IMG/VR virus record: IMGVR_UViG_3300036893_000033
Coordinates: 1-64,000 of that record
Length of the DNA stretch: 64,000 bases
Source: a virus
Strand: one strand, 5' to 3'
Positions 29,449-38,800 of this stretch are shown piece after piece. Below the pieces are notes generated by a model, which saw only the letters and a list, made by a program, of their open reading frames with translations, had not been told where the DNA came from and made no database searches. The translations under genes were made by a program, and so were the position numbers. The stretch's first letter is position 1; each line of letters opens with the position of its first letter.

Positions 29449-29490
29449 GGGGCCACCCGGAGCACGCTTAACGGCGGGGTGGCCCCTTTA
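29449..29490. terminator. Intrinsic terminator between convergent operons
   Basis: Perfect 10-bp stem GGGGCCACCC / GGGTGGCCCC followed by TTTA. It lies between the rightward 29396 stop and the leftward 29495 stop and may serve both. Confidence 0.75.
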
Positions 29491-29494
29491 GTAT

Positions 29495-30415
29495 TCAGGC
29501 CAGCGCCAGCCCCGCGCCGCAACGCCCGCAGAACAGGTTCCCGTGCTTATTATTCTTGCCGCACGTCCCACAGGTGAGTTTGTGCGCCACGGTGATTGGC
29601 TCCGTGACTGGAGCACCCGCGACCACCCCGCGCAGTTTCAGGACGATCGCTGAGGATGTCGGCTCAAGCGGGAAACCGGAGACGAGAGTAAATTGCTGGT
29701 TGCTGAGGCCACCGGGGACGGTGATGCCTTCGTGGGTGGAGGAGGCGGCGGGGCCAGGCGCGCCTCGTAATGGCCCCATCTTCGCTCCGCGCGCCTGAAT
29801 AGATGACCGCTGGCGGAGGCTGGGTCCGCTATTGGTGTTCTGGCCGCTGAAGCTTGTTGCGCTGGTTGCGGCGCTGTTGGCGGCATTGATCGGCCACGTA
29901 GTGCCGCCTGTCGCATTGCACCACGTTCCGTACGGATGCTCCCAGTAGGGGCGCGGTCGATACGGAGGCAGGTAGGGAGCCGGGCAGGGAGGATACCAGA
30001 GGCCTGGTCCCGGTGAGGGCACAGGATAAGACACCGGGATGTACGTGTACGGTTCTATCTTCTCTCGCCACGCCTCGACCCGCACCAGGCCATCCTCGGC
30101 TCCGATCCCGCGATGAGCCTCGACCGCCGCCGACCGCTCGATGAACTTAAAGCGGTTGCCCTGCGTGAGGTTGCCGCCCTTAACGAATCGCTCAAGCTCG
30201 ACGCTCTGGTTAGCGCCGATGATCACGGCGCCGACCGCGTCCTCGCCGTCGATGGCCATATTGATCTGGGCACGCACGGAGTTGAGGTTTTTTACCAGTA
30301 CCGTGTACTCGGAGCCGAAGGGCAGGGATACGGCATCTCCCGACTCTCTGTCGCGAGATTCGCGGAGGATTTTTCCGTCCTGTTTTACGCAAACGACTAT
30401 TTGATTTTTATGCAC
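29495..30415 (-). CDS. Probable virion structural protein with zinc ribbon
   Basis: 306 residues from GTG 30415. KLPFGSEYTVLVKN-like text (LPFGSEYTVLVKNLNSVRAQ), SVELERFVKG, GNRFKFIERSAAVE and RGIGAEDGLVRVE are the hallmark of a phage protein family usually annotated as virion structural. A Pro/Tyr-rich middle and a C-terminal ribbon (CGTCGKNN, CGRCGAGL) follow. It is transcribed opposite to its neighbours as a single gene. Confidence 0.65.
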   Translation of the reverse strand: MHKNQIVVCVKQDGKILRESRDRESGDAVSLPFGSEYTVLVKNLNSVRAQINMAIDGEDAVGAVIIGANQSVELERFVKGGNLTQGNRFKFIERSAAVEAHRGIGAEDGLVRVEAWREKIEPYTYIPVSYPVPSPGPGLWYPPCPAPYLPPYRPRPYWEHPYGTWCNATGGTTWPINAANSAATSATSFSGQNTNSGPSLRQRSSIQARGAKMGPLRGAPGPAASSTHEGITVPGGLSNQQFTLVSGFPLEPTSSAIVLKLRGVVAGAPVTEPITVAHKLTCGTCGKNNKHGNLFCGRCGAGLALA

Positions 30416-30532
30416 GAGGGGTGCCTTTCCAGCGCACGGAGCAAGCGCTCTTTTTTAGGCTCCGTTGGGATTTTAAATACGCTGTCAGTTTAGCCTGGGC
30501 TGCGCCCGCTGTCAAGGGTTACCCTGAGATCA

Positions 30533-32686
30533 GTGGCAAAGAAAGCCGTAGCGGTCGCGCCGCAACCGAAGCCGGGCAGGTTCACCGATAAGCAAGTTCA
30601 GGCAAGCGATTTAATGCGCGGTGAAAACCGCCATACACAGCTTGAAGGCGGATCTCGCTGCGTTGCCAGTTGGACGATTCTTGATGGACAGGATAAGACG
30701 ATCAAGGAACTGGCCGAGATCGGCAAGCCAGTCCGGGTGATCACCTCTCGCGGTACGCAGGTAGCGGAAGCACCTTTCCTTAAAGGCTACTGTCGGATGC
30801 TGGAAGTGACGCTGGCGTCGGGTCGTCGAATAACGGTGACGCCTGATCATCGGTTCTGGTCGCAGTCAGGGTGGGTTCAGGCGCAGCGGCTGCTTCCTGG
30901 CGTTGGGGTCGCCGTTCTGCCGGAGGGTCGGATTGAAAGGCTCAGCGACGTCCTTCTGTTGGCATGGTGGCGGTTAACTGGCAAGTCACGAGATAACCCG
31001 GCGCCCGGCGGTTACGCCATGGATCGCGTCGTCTCCGTTATCGGCGCTGCGGAGCTTCCATACTACACGCTTCACGTCCCGGTAACCGAGCAATATTTCG
31101 CCAACGGCATCCTGAACCACAACTCCGGCAAAACAGCGGTAATAGTCCGCAACATCATCAACCGCGCGTTGTTCAACGCGGGTAGCCGCCATGTCAGCCT
31201 CAGGCTTCACCGCGTCAATGCCTGGGAGTCCCTCTGGCTCGACACAATCCCGAAGGTGATGGACCTTTTCTTTCCAGGGCTGCGCGCGACGGTTAAGCTG
31301 AATCTCCAGTTTGGCTACATGACGTTCCCGAACGGCGCTGAGTATTGGGTCGGCGGGCTCGACGATAAAGACCGTGTTGACAAAGTACTTGGCAGGGAGT
31401 TCAGCACCATTCACATTAATGAATCTTCACAGATCTCATACCAGTCGGTTCTGACCGTCCGTACCCGCCTTGTGCAGCGCGTTGTGGGGCGCAAGGGGCT
31501 CTGTGGTCAGTGCAAGGACCACTCGACGCACGTTACCCCTGAAGGCATAATCTCTTCCTGCTACCTGAAAAACAGGGAATTCCACGATCTCAACCCTATC
31601 GGGCGCGGGCACTGGAGTTACAAGGAGTTCCACCTCAACGTTGACCCGTTGTCGCCGGAGAAGAAGCTGAACCCCGCCGACTACGCCTGGTTGAAGATGA
31701 ACCCGGTCGATAACCTGCAAAACATCGACCCCGATTATTTGGCCATGCTCGACCGGATGCCGGCACGTATGCGCGCGCGGTTCAGGGATGGCGACTACCA
31801 GGACGAACTGCCGGGAGCGCTCTGGACCTCGATGGTACTGGATCGCTGTCTCGGAGATGTATGCGGCGGGACCAACGACTTCCCCGTCCCCATGCGCCGT
31901 ATCGTCGTAGGCGTAGATCCGTCGGGAGCCTCAGGCGCTATCGGGGAAAAGGCCGACAACATCGGCATCGTCGTCTGCGGCATGGGCGAGGATAACCGCG
32001 CTTACGTCCTCGAAGACGCCAGCATGACGGGCTCCCCTGAAAAGTGGGCCTCCATGGTCAACGACATGTGGCTAAAATGGGGCGCGGACCTGGTGGTCGC
32101 CGAACGGAATTACGGCGGGGAGATGGTCCGCAGCACGCTTCACCATGCAAACCCACACATGCGCGTGGACCTGGTAACTTCGTCGCGGGGGAAAATATTG
32201 AGAGCGGACCCCGTGTCTCTGCTGTACGAGAATCAGCCGACGCGAGTTATCCACTGCGGAGTATTCCAGACGCTCGAAGAGGAGATGTGCTCGATCCGCA
32301 GCGGCGACACGGCGGAGGATGTCAGGAAAAGACTGGGGCGTTCGCCGGGGTCGCTGGACGCCTGCGTGTTCGCGCTCACGGAGCTGTTCGGCTTAAACCG
32401 GAGCATGGGGCTGATCGAGTTAATGAAGAAGATGGCGGAGAACCCTGTGGTGCAGGGTCAGATTGGAGATAACGAGTTGGCCAAAAAGATTATGGGTAAG
32501 GTGGTTGGCAGTCAGATGACAAAGCCCGCAGTCGGGGATGAGACACTGGCGTGCCCCGCGTGTACGTCGGTGTCGGTGTCGCGGATGCAGCAGGGCTGGC
32601 GGTGCTCGCAGTGCGCGCACGTCTGGGGAAATCTGATATTGCCGCCGGGGATGCCGAAGAGGGGTGACGTGGCGAAGACGTGGTGA
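30533..32686 (+). CDS. Terminase large subunit interrupted by a mini-intein
   Basis: 717 residues from GTG 30533. The extein ATPase has its P-loop GGSR/SGKT split by the intein after R42; IHINESSQ is Walker B. The RNase-H-like nuclease follows: VVGVDPSGASG, VVAERNYGGEM and SPGSLDACVFALTEL give the acidic triad. The C-terminus has a zinc ribbon (CPACTSVSV, CSQCAHVW), unusual for terminases. It packages DNA into proheads. It can work only after protein splicing. Confidence 0.9.
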   Translation: MAKKAVAVAPQPKPGRFTDKQVQASDLMRGENRHTQLEGGSRCVASWTILDGQDKTIKELAEIGKPVRVITSRGTQVAEAPFLKGYCRMLEVTLASGRRITVTPDHRFWSQSGWVQAQRLLPGVGVAVLPEGRIERLSDVLLLAWWRLTGKSRDNPAPGGYAMDRVVSVIGAAELPYYTLHVPVTEQYFANGILNHNSGKTAVIVRNIINRALFNAGSRHVSLRLHRVNAWESLWLDTIPKVMDLFFPGLRATVKLNLQFGYMTFPNGAEYWVGGLDDKDRVDKVLGREFSTIHINESSQISYQSVLTVRTRLVQRVVGRKGLCGQCKDHSTHVTPEGIISSCYLKNREFHDLNPIGRGHWSYKEFHLNVDPLSPEKKLNPADYAWLKMNPVDNLQNIDPDYLAMLDRMPARMRARFRDGDYQDELPGALWTSMVLDRCLGDVCGGTNDFPVPMRRIVVGVDPSGASGAIGEKADNIGIVVCGMGEDNRAYVLEDASMTGSPEKWASMVNDMWLKWGADLVVAERNYGGEMVRSTLHHANPHMRVDLVTSSRGKILRADPVSLLYENQPTRVIHCGVFQTLEEEMCSIRSGDTAEDVRKRLGRSPGSLDACVFALTELFGLNRSMGLIELMKKMAENPVVQGQIGDNELAKKIMGKVVGSQMTKPAVGDETLACPACTSVSVSRMQQGWRCSQCAHVWGNLILPPGMPKRGDVAKTW
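30659..31123 (+). other. Mini-intein in the terminase P-loop
   Basis: Residues 43-197 (155 aa). It begins with Cys1 (CVASWTILDGQD), has block B ITVTPDHRFWS with the T and H residues, block F EQYFANGILNHN and the terminal His-Asn before Ser+1 of SGKT. There is no homing endonuclease, and the length is near the minimum for a splicing domain, so it is fixed or non-mobile. Confidence 0.9.
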
Positions 32687-32709
32687 CAGGGGGATGAGGG
32701 AGGGTGGAT

Positions 32710-32835
32710 ATGCGCAGGCAGGACAGCAGGCCGGGCACTCGCTGCGCCTGCGGACAGCCAGCCGCCGAGCACATAGCTCCGCCCACGCAGGAGTTAAAGA
32801 AACCCGCCGGGGTGAATATGTCGCTCAGGAAATGA
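32710..32835 (+). CDS. Small protein (41 aa)
   Basis: GAGGGAGGG precedes the ATG. MRRQDSRPGTRCACGQPAAE; Cys pair CAC. Not recognised. Confidence 0.4.
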   Translation: MRRQDSRPGTRCACGQPAAEHIAPPTQELKKPAGVNMSLRK

Positions 32836-32845
32836 CCGCCGGTAG

Positions 32846-33043
32846 TCACCTGGGCAGCGTTAGCGGTGAGAGGTAGCCAGCAGCGCCGAACAGGAAACTG
32901 AGCAGCCATAGGCACACGCAGACCACGACTACGACGCGGATGATCTTTTGAATCATGGCGTCCATGGGTATTTGCTCGATCACCCACAAGATGAGACCCA
33001 CAACCACGAGCGCGATGATGATTTGGATTAACGGGAATGGCAT
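32846..33043 (-). CDS. Two-helix membrane protein, holin candidate
   Basis: 65 residues from ATG 33043. MPFPLIQIIIALVVVGLILW and IIRVVVVVCVCLWLLSFLFG flank IEQIPMDAMIQK. This matches small phage membrane proteins of the Thivi_2564 type, located near lysis or packaging genes. Lysis function is inference. Confidence 0.6.
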   Translation of the reverse strand: MPFPLIQIIIALVVVGLILWVIEQIPMDAMIQKIIRVVVVVCVCLWLLSFLFGAAGYLSPLTLPR

Positions 33044-33080
33044 GCCGCGAGTAGTGCATGGCGGTGGCCGAAAAAAATGG

Positions 33081-33110
33081 TTGACAGCGGCTGTCATCTA
33101 AGGTTACAGT
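33081..33110 (+). promoter_or_regulatory. Promoter for the 33118 gene group
   Basis: TTGACA (33081-33086) and TACAGT (33105-33110), 18-bp spacer; ATG 33118 is eight bases after the -10. Confidence 0.55.
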
Positions 33111-33117
33111 TTAGAGC

Positions 33118-33297
33118 ATGACATCGGACAGCAAGGTTCTCAGCATCAGGCTTCCAGGCTCTGCGTTTCGCAGGCTGGCCAGGATGGCATCGCAGCAGGA
33201 GCGAAAGCCCAGCGCGATGGCCGCACTTCTCGTGAAGCGCGGACTGCCCGAGGAAGCCGTAGCGGTTAAGCAAGCGCGGCGGGAAGTGTATCCGTGA
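33118..33297 (+). CDS. Ribbon-helix-helix protein (59 aa)
   Basis: MTSDSKVLSIRLPGSAFRRL, followed by AMAALLVKRGLPEEAV: a beta strand then two helices as in Arc/CopG-type DNA-binding proteins. Placed first behind a promoter, so probably autoregulatory. Confidence 0.55.
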   Translation: MTSDSKVLSIRLPGSAFRRLARMASQQERKPSAMAALLVKRGLPEEAVAVKQARREVYP

Positions 33298-33392
33298 CGA
33301 ATGGACAGAAGAGGATCATGTTCTGGTCCGGTTATGTGACTGCCGGTATCGCGGGTGCTGCCTCTGATGGATATCATGGGGCGAATGAATGA
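33294..33392 (+). CDS. Small protein (32 aa)
   Basis: GTG overlaps the upstream stop. MTNGQKRIMFWSGYVTAGIA, partly hydrophobic. Confidence 0.35.
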   Translation: MTNGQKRIMFWSGYVTAGIAGAASDGYHGANE

Positions 33393-33447
33393 CGCGCTAG
33401 AGGATTTTTCGTGGTTGTTTCCTGACGTGGGGGGTGACGAATGGTGA
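33385..33447 (+). CDS. Micro-protein (20 aa)
   Basis: MNDALEDFSWLFPDVGGDEW; overlaps both neighbours. Acidic; may serve only translational coupling. Confidence 0.3.
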   Translation: MNDALEDFSWLFPDVGGDEW

Positions 33448-33695
33448 TCCTTGAGCACGAAGATCCGACGCCGGGCCACTGGGCAAGGAAAGCCTTCAAC
33501 AACGCCACCTCCCGACCCTCTGTCTGGCCTCCCTTCCAGGCGTATCCGGCGCTATGGCGCATGTCGAACCGTTCAGGCCGGAAATATTACCCTGTGCGCG
33601 TGATGTCTCCGCCCGACCGTGGCCAGGTGCGCTGCTGGGTGGATGATGTGGTTTTTAAGTGGATTCCTTTGGGTGAGATTTTGGGTGCAGAATGA
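33441..33695 (+). CDS. Hypothetical protein (84 aa)
   Basis: MVILEHEDPTPGHWARKAFN, then YYPVRVMSPPDRGQVRCWVD. Stop overlaps the next ATG. Confidence 0.5.
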   Translation: MVILEHEDPTPGHWARKAFNNATSRPSVWPPFQAYPALWRMSNRSGRKYYPVRVMSPPDRGQVRCWVDDVVFKWIPLGEILGAE

Positions 33696-33885
33696 ACCGC
33701 AGAGACATGCTTAGGCTGTTCGGTGTAGGCGCAACGATAGTCCCCGTGGTCGGCGGGACGGTCCCGATGTTAAGGTTGGGGACCTAATAGCCACCAAGAA
33801 GAGGCTATTTCTTGTTGAAAAAATTCCAGACGAGGATGGCGTGTGGCACACGATTGAGGCTCTCGACATGGACGGCAAGCTATGA
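33692..33885 (+). pseudogene. Twin-arginine signal gene with an apparent frameshift
   Basis: ATG 33692 encodes MNRRDMLRLFGVGATIVPVV, a twin-arginine signal, and stops at 33787. The shifted frame continues with KVGDLIATKKRLFLVEKIPD to a TGA at 33883-33885 that overlaps the next ATG, as genes here normally do. Together they would make a protein of about 64 residues. Sequencing error, mutation or programmed shift cannot be told apart. Confidence 0.45.
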
Positions 33886-34205
33886 CATTCACGCGCAAAA
33901 ACAACCTCATAATCCCCGAAGACGAGCCGCTCAAGGGCCGCTCTCAGGTCGGGTATTCGCGGCGTGGCTTCCTTGGGATGCTGGCGGCGGGGGCGACGCT
34001 GGCGGCGGTGCCAGACCCCATCCCCCGCAACGTAACAGCATGGATCAGCCTTGGGCGAGACCACTACACTGATTTTCCCACGCCCACAAGGCAGCGGACG
34101 TTCGGCATTTACGCTGAGGTTCTGTCGATCTCAGTTCCGTTCCAGTTTCAAGGTACAGCACGAAAAGAGACGGTGCGCTACCGCCGTGCGGTCGCGGACG
34201 CATGA
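33882..34205 (+). CDS. Twin-arginine signal protein (107 aa)
   Basis: Residues 25-43 (YSRRGFLGMLAAGATLAAV) fit the Tat consensus S-R-R-x-F-L with a hydrophobic core. The remaining 60 residues are beta-rich (TAWISLGRDHYTDFPTPTRQ). Likely exported folded; function unknown. Confidence 0.55.
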   Translation: MTFTRKNNLIIPEDEPLKGRSQVGYSRRGFLGMLAAGATLAAVPDPIPRNVTAWISLGRDHYTDFPTPTRQRTFGIYAEVLSISVPFQFQGTARKETVRYRRAVADA

Positions 34206-34585
34206 ACATCCTGAACCGCCTCGGACTCTCCCCCTTCGGCGCCTATGTGCTGGGCACCGCGCTGGTCGCGTGGTCCACTGCCGCAGCCTGCCGCCACTCC
34301 TGGCTGCTGTCGATAGCGCCGCTCTGGCTCGCCGCCGCATGGGTGGCATGGAAGCTCAGCCAGCCCGTTAACGGAGACCCGGAACCACTTAAGCCGTGGT
34401 GCCTGGCGTGCGGGTCGCGGAATATAAAGCCCGAGTGGAATACGGCATCGCTGGTGCTGCACCTGCACTGTGCGATGTGCGGAGCCGCATGGGCAACGAA
34501 GTCGGTGGCTGAGGGCGTGGGCATTAAACCGGACACATGGCGGCCGCATCCGGGGGCAGTGGCGCAGAAGGAAGAGAAAAAATGA
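34202..34585 (+). CDS. Membrane protein with zinc ribbon (127 aa)
   Basis: Two hydrophobic helices (AYVLGTALVAWSTAAACRHS and LLSIAPLWLAAAWVAWKL) then CLACGSRNI and HCAMCGAAW. Overlaps both neighbours. Confidence 0.6.
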   Translation: MNILNRLGLSPFGAYVLGTALVAWSTAAACRHSWLLSIAPLWLAAAWVAWKLSQPVNGDPEPLKPWCLACGSRNIKPEWNTASLVLHLHCAMCGAAWATKSVAEGVGIKPDTWRPHPGAVAQKEEKK

Positions 34586-34875
34586 CCACCGAAGAAAAAC
34601 AGAAACTATGGGATGGACGTCCGTCCGCGTGGATCACAGGCGAAGGTGTGCGTGGGATGGTGGATGCGGCGTTTGCGCGTCACGCGGAACTGGCAGGCCA
34701 GAAAGTCGATGACTTCATGATGAAGATCACGGGTGAGGAAAAAGCTGGTATCTCTGATTCCATGTCCCGCGAACCGATGATTATGATTGGGGCGATCATT
34801 GGGTATCTGGATGCGGTTTATGTTCAGCAGCACGGGATCACCATAGAGGAAATGGATGCGTTTGCCACGGAATAG
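34582..34875 (+). CDS. Hypothetical protein (97 aa)
   Basis: MTTEEKQKLWDGRPSAWITG; helical, ending EEMDAFATE. No family recognised. Confidence 0.55.
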   Translation: MTTEEKQKLWDGRPSAWITGEGVRGMVDAAFARHAELAGQKVDDFMMKITGEEKAGISDSMSREPMIMIGAIIGYLDAVYVQQHGITIEEMDAFATE

Positions 34876-34939
34876 CCGTCTCTGGCTGTTGCGGTATCTG
34901 CGGGCGAAGTACGCGGTGCTGCGGAGGCGGCTACGTTGA
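34856..34939 (+). CDS. Basic micro-protein (27 aa)
   Basis: MRLPRNSRLWLLRYLRAKYA plus Arg-rich tail; starts inside the preceding gene and ends on the next TTG start. Confidence 0.35.
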   Translation: MRLPRNSRLWLLRYLRAKYAVLRRRLR

Positions 34940-35121
34940 CTACGGCCTCCCCCCTCTGGCTGATCCGCCTGCAAGCCCGCTGGCGGATATGGTGGAACCT
35001 CTGCCCCGCCTGTAACTCGGACGCGCCGGGGCTGGATACGTGCAAGTTGTGCTGCGGTGCGCGGGATTATCCGTTGACGGACGAGCAAATACAGCGGTAC
35101 CGGAAGGCGTATTTACTTTGA
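34936..35121 (+). CDS. Small zinc-knuckle protein (61 aa)
   Basis: TTG start overlapping the previous stop. CPACNSDAPGLDTCKLCCG is a CxxC-CxxC site. Function unknown. Confidence 0.5.
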   Translation: MTTASPLWLIRLQARWRIWWNLCPACNSDAPGLDTCKLCCGARDYPLTDEQIQRYRKAYLL

Positions 35122-35759
35122 ATCCTTATGAGGTCCTCGACCTCCCCACCGACGCCACCGAATCCGATATCCGCGAAGCCTACCGTATCCTGGCCAGACA
35201 GCACCACCCGGACATTACCGGCGACCCCGAGGCCTTCCTCCGCACCAAGAAAGCCCACGACATCCTGATCGACCCAAACACGCGGGCGGCATACGACGTC
35301 ACCGGCCTTATCGCTGGTGAGGATAACGCAATCCTGAACGCGCTCACGCTGATCCGTCAGATCACGATGAGCATCCTGAACGATAACCCGAACTGCAATA
35401 TCCTTGAGGGCGTGCTGAATAGCCTGTCTTCGCAGGAGGCTACAGCGCGGGCCAGTATCTCGCAACTCAACCGCGTGACTGACAAGTGGCGGAAGGCGGG
35501 GGATAATATTACCGCGCGATGGAGGGGCGGGGATCGGGTTAAGCGGGCACTCCTGAACACCATCGAGAGTTCGATCAACGAGGCGGAAGAGGCCAAAGCT
35601 CCGCTGGAGGCTGAGATCAGGAAGATTGACCTGGCGCGTAAGCAACTGGATGACTCCCGGTATGAGATGCCGGAATCGCCGCGCACCAGGTACTCCGCTG
35701 AGTTGTTTGGGTCGCCTGCGTGGCAGGTTAAGGTGGGTGGGAAGTGGGAGGGACCGTGA
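35118..35759 (+). CDS. J-domain protein
   Basis: 213 residues from TTG 35118. NPYEVLDLPTDATESDIREA, ARQHHPDITGD (HPD motif) and KAHDILIDPNTRAAYD are a complete DnaJ domain. The rest is helical. J-proteins recruit Hsp70; here, just ahead of portal and head genes, it probably uses host DnaK in head assembly (inference). Confidence 0.85.
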   Translation: MNPYEVLDLPTDATESDIREAYRILARQHHPDITGDPEAFLRTKKAHDILIDPNTRAAYDVTGLIAGEDNAILNALTLIRQITMSILNDNPNCNILEGVLNSLSSQEATARASISQLNRVTDKWRKAGDNITARWRGGDRVKRALLNTIESSINEAEEAKAPLEAEIRKIDLARKQLDDSRYEMPESPRTRYSAELFGSPAWQVKVGGKWEGP

Positions 35760-35839
35760 CGCTGCCAGCACCCACGCCGACCTCCTATCTCCCTGATTTA
35801 TAGCGCCTACCCGCCTGTGTTTGCTACCCTGAACGCAGC

Positions 35840-38800
35840 ATGCGTCTCATTCAGGCTCCGATAGTTCGTAACATCGCCCCACTGGCCAATGCCGTTGCGA
35901 ACGGCGCCCGTCGCATGGCGAATGGCCTGTTCCGCCCGCCTCCATCCACCATCGCGGGGGTAGATTCCCGCAACTGGCCGTCAGCGTTGCAGCCGATACA
36001 GCCGATGGGGCCGCCAGGCTCGCAGCCGTTGGGGATGAATTTCTTCTACGGGCAGAATCTGGTTTATACGCCGAGGCCGGATGCTGAGTACACGGCGGCT
36101 CAACTTAAGACCCTTTCGCAATACCCACTAGCCCGCATCTGTATTGAGAACGTCAAAGACACGATCTGCTACCTGCCGTGGCGCATCCAACTGAAGCCGG
36201 TTGCTGGCGAGATGCACACCGACCGCGCTAAGCGCGCCATGAGGGACAAGAACATCGGCAGACTGACCGGGCTGTTCGAGTGCCCCGATGGCCAGCAGCC
36301 GTGGTCGCAGTGGTTGAGGCCATTCCTTGATGCGATGCTCGTTACCGACAGCGCATGTTTCGCCGTGGAGCGCGGCAGTAGGGGCGGCATTCCGCGCCTC
36401 AAGGTGCTCCTGAGTAGTGATTCCATTGCGCGTTATATTGACGACACTGGGTTCACGCCGGAGCCTCCAAGCCCTGCATATAGTCAGCTCTGGGACGGGA
36501 TTCCAAGGATCGATTGCACTACGGATCAGCTATTTTACGTGCCCCGAAACATCGCTCCGCGCAACACAATGTCGAGCGCGCTCTACGGATTCGGCAGCGT
36601 CGAGCAACTCGCCAAACTCATCGAGATCGGCATAGCTCGCCTCATTTTCGTATATGCGTACTATCGCTCTGGCAGCATCCCCGACATGCTCCATATCGCC
36701 CCCGCCGACGTGACCGCCAAAGAGGCCACCGAGGCGATGCAGTGGATGAACTCAGAACTGTCCGGGCAACTCGATACCCGCCGTGGGTACCGCGTCATTC
36801 AGGGATTTCAGCGGGACGGAAAACAGGAGCAGATCCTATTCCCGAAGGAACCGCTGCTGACTGACCTGTTCGACGACTACCTGATCCATCAGATTTCGTT
36901 CGGGATTGGATGCTCAGCACAACGACTCCTGAAATCGATGAACCGCGCATCAGCTGTCGCGGCTCAGGACGCCGCCGAAGAAGAAGGCACGGCCCCGTAC
37001 GTCCAGTGGCTCCAGGCACAGCTAAACTTCTTCATCCAGCGCAGGCTAGGCTACCCGGAGTACGAAATCTCCTTCGACCCCCAAATGGAACTGGACGGCC
37101 TCAAGCAAATGGAGATCGACACCGGCTACGTCAAGAGCGGCATCTACACGATCAACGAACGCCGGGAGCTCAGAGGCGACGATCCACGCGCTGAGCCACA
37201 GGCGGACCAACTCGGGGCGTTGACGCCTAACGGCTGGCTTGCCATCGGAGCGCCCCCCGCAAACTCAGACGACCCTAAGCCGAAACCACAAGTAGCGCCA
37301 CCTGAACCCGCCCGCTCCCGCAAGTCCAGCAGGGTCATCCTGGTCGAGCGCGGCGACCCCATGCCGATGTTTGTGCCGGGGACCCAGGTCGAGAAGGTCT
37401 GGTCGATACCTTCGGGTAAGGTGTTTGACGCGGTGCCGGTTGACGAGGATGCGCCGTTGATGCTCCGTGGCCTCGAGAAGTATTCCTACGGGAGTACGCA
37501 GGTAGACATCGCCCCTGCCAGTGACGCAGGCATGAAGCTAGCCGCACTGCGGGCGTCCATCGATAAATCGCATTTGATGGCGAAGGGACTGGAGAATACC
37601 CCCCACATAACGGTTCGTTATGGCTTCAAGGGCGACACCGCCGCCATCCGTAAGCATCTCCGCGATATGCCGCCGTTCAATATCGCCTTCGGCAAGGTAG
37701 CGGCATTCGATCCGACCGCCAACAGCGATGACGCCGCGCCATTGCACGTTGAGGTTGAGTCTTCGGATCTGGCATCCATCAACGCATCCATCGTGGCACA
37801 CGGCGACTGGAAGAAAGCCGACTTCGAGTATCACCCGCACGCCACCATCGCCTACGTAAATCCAGACAATGCAGCGTCGTATGTGGAGTCCATGAGCACC
37901 GCCATGGCGGGCCTGACATACAACGTAACCGCGATCACAATCAGCCCCAGGGACGGTGATCCAGAGCGCGTGGAACTGTTGGGCGTTCCCGCTGCGCTGA
38001 AGACGGCCAAGGGTGACGGGACAGACCCCTTCACCGACCGCGCACCGCAACCCGTTACCGTCTCCACGCCGGCGATCTCAGCCGAAGCTGATCCGACCTC
38101 CGAAGCCAGCAACGATCCTGCGGATGACGCCAGCACAAAACACCTGAAGCTTCAGATGAAGCAGGATGTCCACAAGTGGCTTACTGGCATCAAGTCAGGC
38201 GTTATCACCAGAATCTCCAGCGTCAAGAAAATCTCCAGAGGCAAACTCCGCAAAGACGACCAGCGCGATATGATCCTGTACGCCGCGTTGGACTACGAAG
38301 TCTTCGAACTGCCGTCTATCGTGGAGGAAACTTTGTACGAAGCCGCGCACTCAGGTGCGCTCCGTGGATTGTCGCAAGTGCAGGCCGTGTCTTCGGTGAA
38401 CATCGGCACACAGCAGCAACTGGCGCGCGAGTTTGCACAGGATCGCGCCGCCGAGATGGTCGGCATGAAGTGGGTGGACGGGGAGCTGGTGGCTAATCCG
38501 AATGCCGCGTGGAGTATCGACGCGACCACGCGGGAGGCGATCCGCAAGGCGGTCACGGATGCTTTCTCGGCGGAGACGAAGATGACCGACCTCATCCAGG
38601 CCATCAAGGACCTGGACACGTTCGATGAGGCGCGAGCGGAGAATATCGCTGTCACCGAGGTTCACAACGCGCAGTCGGCGGGAAATTACGCCGCTTGGGA
38701 GCAGACTGGGGTGGTGTTGGCTACGAAGATCGTATGCTCTAGTCTTGGACCGTGTAAGATATGCGCAGCTAACGAAGCAGCAGGGTCGGTGCCGTTTGGC

